Below are positions 1-4,060 of a stretch of DNA of 5,712 nucleotides, one piece after another. Within the stretch, counting starts at the first letter, position 1. Every line of letters begins with the position of its first letter. Below the pieces are notes generated by a model. That model saw nothing but the letters and a program-made list of their open reading frames with translations. It made no database searches and was not told the origin of the DNA. The stretch covers positions 1 to 5,712 of the forward strand of contig DAOL01000050.1 of assembly GCA_002501845.1 (NCBI GenBank), given 5' to 3'. The translations under genes were made by a program, and so were the position numbers. This stretch comes from Nitrososphaera sp. UBA217. Its GTDB lineage: Archaea > Thermoproteota > Nitrososphaeria > Nitrososphaerales > Nitrososphaeraceae.

Positions 1-387
1 GCAGCAAATACAACCAATGCGGCGCACTGCTGATCTTTTCAAATTATTATTGAGCTGCATGGAACGTGCGTATGCTACACCGCAGCAATTATGGGAATAA
101 TTTCAGATGCTAGCGGCGTGTTTCTTCTGGCAGCTAACTACCGATACCTCAGTTACCGCATTACGCGCATCCGTGCGCTTGCATAGCTCACAATCTTCCT
201 TCTAATTTGAAGTAATAATAGATCGAAGTGATACGGATTCATTGCAACTATTGCAGAGAACACTCCGTAATAAGAAAGACACCCGCCGAGCAAGCAGGAA
301 CTAAACTGAGCTTGGATAATAACAAAATTGAATCGCTCATAAGAATGGCTGCCAGTAATAGTAATCACGCTAATTAAGGACTAATCG
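1..387. other. Left intergenic region, no supported gene
   Basis: I see no convincing gene here. All frames are broken by stops. The longest open stretch, on the minus strand at 153-368, begins with GTG and has low-complexity hydrophobic content with no recognisable motif. A short plus frame open from the left edge to a TAA at 98-100 could be the tail of a gene but is only 32 codons long. A small hairpin, GCGCA-TCCG-TGCGC, sits at 165-178 with a 5-bp stem. The region is AT-rich like the surface-protein gene it precedes, and its right end probably holds that gene's promoter, though no single TATA-like box stands out. Confidence 0.5.
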
Positions 388-1005
388 ATGTCTAAAGTGG
401 GAAGCGTGCGAGAGTCCAGAATCGGCATAATAGCCACAGTTGCCCTCTTTCTGTGCATAATGGGAATGAATAAACCAATGAATGTGGCTTTTGCGCAAGA
501 CGAACCCCAAGGGGAATGGAAAACAATCAACGGCATGATCAATGAAGATTGCAATCACCCTATGCCATGCGATCGTACGTTTCCAATCAAATACAAGATC
601 ACTTCCGGCACAGTACTGAGTATTCTTGCATACCCAGAACTGAACGCACTAGCTATTGTTCTCAATTCAACTAGTCCGGGTCAGCTTCTCGTTGAGCTAC
701 CAAGGAACATTATTGACTCAAAGCAGACTAATGGAACAAATTTGAGATTCGAAGTTCGTACATCAACTATTTATCCTACGCCGGTAGTCTTCAAAGATGC
801 AGACTATCAAGAAACTTTAACAAATCCAGATCACAGAACTCTCTCCATTAGTTATCCCATGAGCACAGCAAACCAGATTGTTATCTCGATACAGGGCACT
901 TATGCAATACCAGAGTTTAACGGACTTCGCTTTGTTGCTTTAGCAATTGCTATGTCATCGATAATAGCTATAACTGTCAAATTTAACAAAATTCTCAGAT
1001 TTTGA
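388..1005 (+). CDS. Secreted surface protein with PEFG-CTERM-like anchor
   Basis: This is a 205-residue protein predicted to be exported and held at the cell surface. A basic start, a hydrophobic core at about residues 12-27 and an Ala-Phe-Ala site at 34-36 form a signal peptide with cleavage before Gln37. Residues 65-172 resemble the beta-rich domain common in thaumarchaeal surface proteins: an ITSG turn at 71-74, a VELPRNIID strand at 102-110, then alternating strands. The tail has Ile-Pro-Glu-Phe at 174-177, a hydrophobic helix at about 181-197 and a basic end. This is the arrangement of the thaumarchaeal PEFG-CTERM sorting signal, but with Asn-Gly where Gly follows Phe in the consensus. 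Cys55 and Cys61 could form a disulfide. ATG 388 has AAGGA at 376-380, seven bases upstream. The gene stands alone and is AT-richer than purB and rtcB. The ligand or structural role is unknown. Confidence 0.85.
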   Translation: MSKVGSVRESRIGIIATVALFLCIMGMNKPMNVAFAQDEPQGEWKTINGMINEDCNHPMPCDRTFPIKYKITSGTVLSILAYPELNALAIVLNSTSPGQLLVELPRNIIDSKQTNGTNLRFEVRTSTIYPTPVVFKDADYQETLTNPDHRTLSISYPMSTANQIVISIQGTYAIPEFNGLRFVALAIAMSSIIAITVKFNKILRF

Positions 1006-1169
1006 GAAATGCTACCACTAACATCAGTCGATTCCCAACAGCAGCTCAAATCAGCCGAATACCCACCAGACCTTCTAGACTGATCGTTGTTATCCATCAC
1101 CAGCGATAATTGACGGCACGACTAACTTGATTGGCTTTTAGTATTGTTCCCGCACATTTGCGAGGATAG

Positions 1170-1177
1170 CTTATATT
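1170..1177 (+). promoter_or_regulatory. TATA-like box of tRNA-Met
   Basis: CTTATATT begins 36 bases before the first base of the tRNA. This fits archaeal TBP placement, with transcription starting a few bases before the mature 5' end. A near-identical CTTATAAT box precedes the zinc-ribbon gene and rtcB. Confidence 0.7.
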
Positions 1178-1205
1178 ATGTAGTGCGAAATTTCAGCTGG
1201 CAATA

Positions 1206-1297
1206 GCCGGGGTAGCTCAGCTTGGTTAGAGCGTACGACTCATAATCTCATAAAATAAGAAATCGTAAGGTCGCGGGCTCAAATCCCGCCTCCGGCA
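1206..1297 (+). tRNA. tRNA-Met(CAT), elongator type, with 17-nt intron
   Basis: The acceptor stem 1206-1212 pairs with 1290-1296 with one G-U pair, and the discriminator is A1297. CCA is not encoded (CCT follows). The D stem is 1215-1218/1229-1232. The anticodon stem 1234-1238 pairs fully with 1263-1267, and the loop CTCATAA carries anticodon CAT at 1241-1243. The variable loop is 1268-1272 and the T stem 1273-1277/1285-1289. The mature RNA is 75 nt. The anticodon stem lacks the three G-C pairs of initiators and the acceptor begins G-C, so this is not tRNA-iMet. The GCCGGGG start matches archaeal elongator tRNA-Met better than tRNA-Ile(CAT), but the latter, which needs an agmatidine-modified wobble C, is not formally excluded. 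The T loop is CTCAAAT, with C at position 54. The gene converges on the C2H2 gene, leaving three bases between them. Confidence 0.95.
1245..1261 (+). other. Intron of tRNA-Met at position 37/38
   Basis: Removing these 17 bases restores a 7-nt anticodon loop and a perfect 5-bp stem. The bases at the junction let the cut slide (intron start anywhere from 1244 to 1248), but 37/38 is the canonical archaeal site. A relaxed bulge-helix-bulge can be drawn: bulges TA|A (1243-1245) and AA|A (1260-1262), with central pairs 1239-1242 against 1256-1259 and one C-A mismatch. The intron contains a second CTCATAA (1248-1254), identical to the anticodon loop at 1239-1245. Confidence 0.85.
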
Positions 1298-1300
1298 CCT

Positions 1301-1465
1301 TCAATATGAATGGACTTCGGACTTGTGCTCGCGTAGGTATTTCTTTTTCTTGAACCGCTCGTTGCACTTTTCGCACTTGAACGGCTTTTCAAACTCTTCA
1401 AGGAACCGCCGCCTCCGTTCTTCTGGCGAGTCTATGACGTGGTTCTGGTTATCGATATTTATCAC
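1301..1465 (-). CDS. Small one-finger C2H2 zinc-finger protein
   Basis: This 54-residue protein ends in a textbook C2H2 finger: Phe29-x-Cys31-x2-Cys34-x3-Phe38-x5-Leu44-x2-His47-x4-His52, every consensus position present. Residues 15-27 are very rich in Glu and Arg, and a run of four lysines (39-42) lies in the finger, suggesting nucleic-acid contact. Single-finger C2H2 proteins are found in archaea, and their targets are mostly unknown. The start is GTG at 1463-1465. It is the only ordinary start codon after an in-frame TAA a few codons upstream, and a TAAATAAA box begins 32 bases before it, so the message is probably leaderless. The gene faces tRNA-Met and its TGA lies three bases from the tRNA end. 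Regulator or RNA-binding adaptor are both possible roles; nothing here decides. Confidence 0.8.
   Translation of the reverse strand: MINIDNQNHVIDSPEERRRRFLEEFEKPFKCEKCNERFKKKKYLREHKSEVHSY
1340..1351 (+). terminator. Candidate T-rich terminator of tRNA-Met
   Basis: TTTCTTTTTCTT is the first T-rich tract downstream of tRNA-Met, 42 bases after the mature end. Archaeal RNA polymerase stops at T-rich tracts in the non-template strand. The tract lies inside the opposing C2H2 gene, where it encodes the lysine run of the finger, so it may be coincidental. Confidence 0.3.
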
Positions 1466-1489
1466 GACATTGGAACTTTATCTTTTTCA

Positions 1490-1497
1490 TTTATTTA
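1490..1497 (-). promoter_or_regulatory. TATA-like box of the C2H2 gene
   Basis: On the minus strand TAAATAAA begins at 1497, 32 bases before the GTG start at 1465. With the usual archaeal distance of about 26 bases from box centre to transcription start, the RNA would begin at or within a few bases of the start codon. Confidence 0.55.
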
Positions 1498-1524
1498 CTT
1501 TAAGTAAGATCGTTCTGTACGTCG

Positions 1525-1716
1525 TTATTTCTCAATGTTCTTTTTCCGCATCCTTTTGTAATTGGAGCTTCCAAGGTAAATGTCTGAAAAGCTACTCGGA
1601 TCACGCGGACCTTCTTCCCTGTCATAGATTTCACGCTTGGCACCAAGGCCCTTGCACCAGAAGCACACGAGCCCTTCCACGTATACCCGCCTCTTGCAAT
1701 GAACGCATTTCGGCAT
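1525..1716 (-). CDS. Small CX2C-X10-CX2C zinc-binding protein
   Basis: This 63-residue protein has Cys4-Val-His-Cys7 and Cys18-Phe-Trp-Cys21, two CX2C knuckles ten residues apart, which should bind one zinc ion. After the metal site it becomes polar and charged, with an acidic stretch (about 32-36), Pro/Ser-rich residues and a strongly basic end (about residues 53-63). I do not recognise a named family, and the function is unknown. The compact metal site followed by a charged tail suggests an RNA- or protein-binding adaptor. ATG 1714-1716 gives a start right at the first knuckle; an in-frame TTG two codons upstream is an alternative. A weak TTAAGAAT box begins 32 bases before the ATG on the minus strand, matching the spacing of neighbouring genes. 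Its 5' end points away from the zinc-ribbon gene on the plus strand. Confidence 0.7.
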   Translation of the reverse strand: MPKCVHCKRRVYVEGLVCFWCKGLGAKREIYDREEGPRDPSSFSDIYLGSSNYKRMRKKNIEK

Positions 1717-1785
1717 TTCCAATTGTTAGGCACGCGTCGTATTCTTAACCTGATGTGTGTAATAATGCATGATAAAACAACAGCT

Positions 1786-1793
1786 CTTATAAT
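1786..1793 (+). promoter_or_regulatory. TATA-like box of the zinc-ribbon gene
   Basis: CTTATAAT, the same box as before rtcB, begins 30 bases before TTG 1816. It includes the first bases of the in-frame ATG 1792, which argues that this ATG is promoter rather than start codon. Confidence 0.6.
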
Positions 1794-1815
1794 GCCCTAT
1801 GCCATATCGACAATA

Positions 1816-1953
1816 TTGCCGAGAAGGACGATCTATGGCCGGTGTCCAAAGTGCAAGACAAAAAGCGAGCTTGAAGTCGTTTCAGGGACGCCCGGCAAAG
1901 AAAAATTCCGTTGTAATCAATGCTATCACAATTTTGGAATGGACGAACTCTAA
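1816..1953 (+). CDS. Small zinc-ribbon protein, TTG start
   Basis: This is a 45-residue protein made of one zinc ribbon: Cys10-Pro-Lys-Cys13, a basic beta-rich spacer, then Cys33-Asn-Gln-Cys36 and a short acidic end. Such ribbons occur in transcription factors and in ribosomal and RNA-polymerase subunits, but this protein is too short to assign, and no partner domain is present. I chose TTG 1816 because the protein then begins Met-Pro-Arg-Arg directly before the ribbon, and because the TATA-like box at 1786-1793 would start transcription at about this base. In-frame ATG codons at 1792, 1765, 1753 and 1699 would add residues with no pattern; 1792 lies in the box and 1699 overlaps the opposite-strand gene. 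It is the third tiny zinc protein in 650 bases. tRNA-Phe follows 43 bases downstream with its own promoter. Confidence 0.72.
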   Translation: MPRRTIYGRCPKCKTKSELEVVSGTPGKEKFRCNQCYHNFGMDEL

Positions 1954-1963
1954 CCCAGACACG

Positions 1964-1971
1964 ATTATATA
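1964..1971 (+). promoter_or_regulatory. TATA-like box of tRNA-Phe
   Basis: ATTATATA begins 33 bases before the first base of tRNA-Phe, the expected place for an archaeal TATA box giving a very short 5' leader. It lies in the 43-base gap after the zinc-ribbon gene. Confidence 0.7.
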
Positions 1972-1996
1972 TGAATTGCAAAACAGTCTTTGCGGT

Positions 1997-2087
1997 GCCG
2001 TCGTAGCTCAGCCCGGGAGAGCACTCGACCTTCTTTGGGGTGAAGCTGAAGACCGAGCTGTCGTGAGCTCAAATCTCACCGACGGCA
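1997..2087 (+). tRNA. tRNA-Phe(GAA) with non-canonical 17-nt intron
   Basis: The acceptor stem 1997-2003 pairs perfectly with 2080-2086. The discriminator is A2087 and CCA is not encoded (CTC follows). The D stem is 2006-2009/2019-2022. The T stem 2063-2067/2075-2079 encloses loop CTCAAAT. Read straight through, the anticodon arm makes no sense: no U33 and an A-C pair at 31-39. Removing 2028-2044 leaves stem 2024-2027 plus G2045 pairing with 2053-2057, and a perfect loop CTGAAGA with U33 and anticodon GAA at 2048-2050. The mature RNA is 74 nt and resembles archaeal tRNA-Phe, which also begins GCCG. The gene ends two bases before the stop codon of the opposing purB. Confidence 0.94.
2028..2044 (+). 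other. Intron of tRNA-Phe at position 30/31
   Basis: The intron lies in the anticodon stem between nucleotides 30 and 31, not at 37/38. Its ends are unambiguous, as neither boundary can slide. A bulge-helix-bulge can be drawn: bulges CG|A (2026-2028) and AA|G (2043-2045), each cut after the second base. Between them are four pairs, 2022-2025 with 2039-2042, including one G-U. Beyond the first bulge CC 2029-2030 pairs with GG 2037-2038, closing a TTCTTT loop. The fold borrows the last D-stem base, so the precursor must rearrange after splicing. Confidence 0.85.
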
Positions 2088-2089
2088 CT

Positions 2090-3445
2090 CTATGCTTTAA
2101 CTGCGTTCCTGACCATCTTGGCTACGTTATCGATTATCCTTCCGGACGCCGAAAGATGGTTCTTGGCTTCAAATATCGCTGCCAATTCACGCTTTGATAA
2201 GTGTTTTGAAATGCTCTTGTCCCTTGAAGCGGCGTCGAAAAAGTGATCACCAGATTCAAGCGCTGCAAATGCGACGCGCTGTATGTCGCGGTATGCTTCA
2301 AAACGCGCAACACCTTTCTTTACCAATGCCTCAAGCACAAACTCGGAAAAGACCTGCCCTTTTGTTATTTCTATGTTTGACGCGATCTTGTCCCTATTCA
2401 CCTTTAGCTCAGAAATAACCTTGGTAATTGCATTAAGCATTTCGTCAAGCAGTATCGCGGCCATAGGTATCGTAAAGCGCTCGTTGGCAGAATTTGAAAG
2501 GTCGCGCTCGTGCCACAGTGCAATATTCTCCATCGATACGCTGACAAACGAGCGTAACATTTTGGCAAGCGAAGACACCCGCTCACTTTTTATCGGGTTG
2601 CGCTTAACCGGCACGGCGCTACTCCCCATTTGGCCCTTGCGGAAGGGCTCGGCGACTTCAGCTATCTCTGTGCGCTGGAGGTTCCTGATTTCTACTGCAA
2701 TCTTGTCGAGCGTCGAGCCAATAAGCGCGATGCAAAATTGCATCTCGGCAAAGCGCTCGCGGGGCATAACCTGCGTTGCGGCGTCTATGGGATAAAGTCC
2801 AAGGTTGTGCGCAACAATCTTTTGCACTTCGAGTGCCCCGTCGCCCATGAGCGAGCCGGTGCCAACTACTCCCAGCGTCTTGCAGAGCATAAAGCGCTTC
2901 TTGCCCTCCTCGATGCGCTCGAGGTGCTTGGCCATTTCTGCTGCCCACACTGCAAATTTCAGTCCAAATGAAATGATGCTGGCATGCTGCCCGTGCGTCC
3001 TACCAACTGCCGGCACTGGCCTGAACTGGACTGCGTTGTCAGACAGCAATAAAGCCAGCTTGGCCACTTTTGACTCGATGATTTTGAATCCATCGCGCAT
3101 CTGCATGCAGGTCGATGTGTCGATGATATCGTTGCTCGTCAAGCCATAGTGTATCCACGGCTTTGCCTTTGCAGAAACCTGCTCGCTCAGTGCTTCTATT
3201 ATGGCTGCAGTGTCGTGCTCAGATACCGCCTCAAGCTCGCTGACTCTGGCAAGAGTGACCTTCCCCGAGCGTGCCCGCTTTGCAATTTCCCTGGCCGCCT
3301 CTGTCGGAATCATTCCTATTTGGGCCTGTGCCTGCGCAACGGCCGCTTCAAAGTCCAGCTGGTATTGAAGTCGCTTTTCGTCCTCGAAAATCCCGCGCAT
3401 CTCTTTGCTACCGTAGCGTCCCGAGTCTATGGGCAGAATTGGCAT
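2090..3445 (-). CDS. purB: Adenylosuccinate lyase
   Basis: PurB cleaves fumarate from SAICAR to give AICAR, and from adenylosuccinate to give AMP, in cytosolic purine synthesis; the family acts as a homotetramer. The 451-residue length is usual. Visible motifs in order: the N-terminal RYGSKEMR (10-17), HDTAA (77-81), TSNDIIDT (103-110), GRTHGQHA with the general-acid histidine region (148-155), the mobile signature loop GSSAVPVKRNP (274-284), and the WHERDLSNSANER block (311-323). The loop differs from the usual SSAMPHKRNP or SSAMPYKRNP in having Val for Met and Val for His/Tyr, while the catalytic Ser-Ser and the Lys-Arg-Asn are kept. ATG 3443-3445 starts at the family's usual MPILPIDSGRYG; a longer reading to 3595 would run into the divergent epimerase gene and adds unrelated residues. 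A TATA-like box 32 bases upstream suggests a leaderless message. The stop is two bases from tRNA-Phe. Confidence 0.97.
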   Translation of the reverse strand: MPILPIDSGRYGSKEMRGIFEDEKRLQYQLDFEAAVAQAQAQIGMIPTEAAREIAKRARSGKVTLARVSELEAVSEHDTAAIIEALSEQVSAKAKPWIHYGLTSNDIIDTSTCMQMRDGFKIIESKVAKLALLLSDNAVQFRPVPAVGRTHGQHASIISFGLKFAVWAAEMAKHLERIEEGKKRFMLCKTLGVVGTGSLMGDGALEVQKIVAHNLGLYPIDAATQVMPRERFAEMQFCIALIGSTLDKIAVEIRNLQRTEIAEVAEPFRKGQMGSSAVPVKRNPIKSERVSSLAKMLRSFVSVSMENIALWHERDLSNSANERFTIPMAAILLDEMLNAITKVISELKVNRDKIASNIEITKGQVFSEFVLEALVKKGVARFEAYRDIQRVAFAALESGDHFFDAASRDKSISKHLSKRELAAIFEAKNHLSASGRIIDNVAKMVRNAVKA

Positions 3446-3469
3446 CTGTTTTAGAGCTGTAGAGTGCTG

Positions 3470-3477
3470 AAAATAAA
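3470..3477 (-). promoter_or_regulatory. TATA-like box of purB
   Basis: On the minus strand TTTATTTT begins at 3477, 32 bases before the purB ATG at 3445. This gives an RNA start within a few bases of the ATG. The box lies just before the first codons of the divergent truncated epimerase frame. Confidence 0.55.
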
Positions 3478-3479
3478 TC

Positions 3480-4031
3480 TTGTTAGCGTGCACCTCATTC
3501 AGAAATTTATTGCAGATATTTCTTAAGGGAAATTCCGCTTCAGCGCTCGCGCAGGCTGAGGGCATATATCTACTAGTGCGCGCGCACAATATCACAGGAG
3601 ACGAGCGCTATCTTGCAGAGGCGAAAAAAGCCTTTGGAGCCTTCATGGTAGATTACGACAATGGAGGAGTTGCGAGTGAAGAAGGCAAGGATTCGATATT
3701 CCTCCAGCTCTTGGCAAAGCCTGGCTTCCAGAAAACCTATGTGCTAAATGGCCACACAAACTCGCTATTGTACATTTGGAAATACTATGAATACACACAC
3801 GATTACCGGGCGCTAATAGTGTTTGGTAAGGGGATAAACTGGCTCGTCAGCAACCTTTACAAGTACGACGCCGGCGATTGGTCATACTATGACCAAATGG
3901 GCAACAGGGCGCGGGACAATTACCACCTCGGACACGTTATGCAGCTCAGCAAACTCTACGAAATAACAGGCGAACCCGCGCTGAAGGAATACAGCGACAG
4001 GTTTGCTGCGTATGCCAAGGAAGGCTTATAA
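3480..4031 (+). CDS. N-terminally truncated D-glucuronyl C5-epimerase domain protein
   Basis: The protein matches the C-terminal alpha/alpha-barrel domain of D-glucuronyl C5-epimerases, enzymes that invert C5 of glucuronate within a polysaccharide to give iduronate. Family landmarks: SALAQAEG (21-28), TGDERYL (39-45), VLNG (88-91), YDAGDWSYYD (129-138), NYH (147-149), HVMQLSKLYEITGE (152-165) and a closing YSDRFAAY (171-178). The Tyr-rich stretches correspond to conserved, probably catalytic tyrosines. Full-length members carry a long N-terminal part before the SxLAQ motif; here only about 20 unrelated residues precede it. An in-frame TAA lies at 3474-3476, and purB begins on the other strand at 3445. 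The start is TTG 3480 or TTG 3510; no ATG is available. The frame is otherwise intact. I read it as a recently truncated remnant, or possibly a minimal domain that still folds. A role in exopolysaccharide or S-layer glycan modification is inferred from the family. Confidence 0.82.
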   Translation: MLACTSFRNLLQIFLKGNSASALAQAEGIYLLVRAHNITGDERYLAEAKKAFGAFMVDYDNGGVASEEGKDSIFLQLLAKPGFQKTYVLNGHTNSLLYIWKYYEYTHDYRALIVFGKGINWLVSNLYKYDAGDWSYYDQMGNRARDNYHLGHVMQLSKLYEITGEPALKEYSDRFAAYAKEGL

Positions 4032-4032
4032 T
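4025..4032 (+). promoter_or_regulatory. TATA-like box of rtcB, over the epimerase stop codon
   Basis: CTTATAAT spans the last codon and TAA of the upstream gene and begins 36 bases before TTG 4061, the same distance as tRNA-Met from its box. rtcB is therefore probably transcribed on its own rather than as an operon with the epimerase fragment. Confidence 0.6.
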
Positions 4033-4060
4033 TACTTTAAAGGACATAGCAGCAACAGAA

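Noticed and set aside
2..100. Plus-strand frame open from the left edge to TAA 98-100
   Set aside because: Only 32 codons with no recognisable motif. It could be the tail of a gene, but the window gives no way to tell.
165..178. Hairpin GCGCA-TCCG-TGCGC
   Set aside because: Stem of only five pairs, no T-run after it, no flanking gene end; not enough for a terminator or RNA gene.
153..368. Minus-strand 71-codon frame upstream of the surface protein
   Set aside because: GTG start, no motif, irregular composition and no ribosome or promoter signal; most likely chance.
370..558. Minus-strand frame over the start of the surface-protein gene
   Set aside because: Antisense to a gene with a clear signal peptide; its content is a shadow of that coding sequence.
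1008..1082. 24-codon plus-strand frame after the surface protein
   Set aside because: Too short, no motif, no good ribosome-binding site.
1323..1748. 141-codon plus-strand frame across the zinc-protein cluster
   Set aside because: It is antisense to the C2H2 and CX2C genes, whose metal-binding motifs are on the minus strand; its Ser/Phe/Arg-rich content is what antisense reading of them gives.
2024..2057. Reading the second tRNA as tRNA-Glu (TTC) without the 30/31 intron
   Set aside because: This needs C at position 33 and an A-C pair in the stem and leaves an oversized arm. Excision at 30/31 gives a perfect Phe anticodon arm.
1799..2197. 132-codon plus-strand frame running through tRNA-Phe
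   Set aside because: It reads straight through a well-formed tRNA gene and into purB antisense, and is in a different frame from the zinc ribbon.
3446..3595. Longer purB starting at 3595
   Set aside because: The extra 50 residues have no family similarity and run across purB's own promoter into the epimerase frame; the ATG at 3445 matches the usual archaeal PurB N-terminus.
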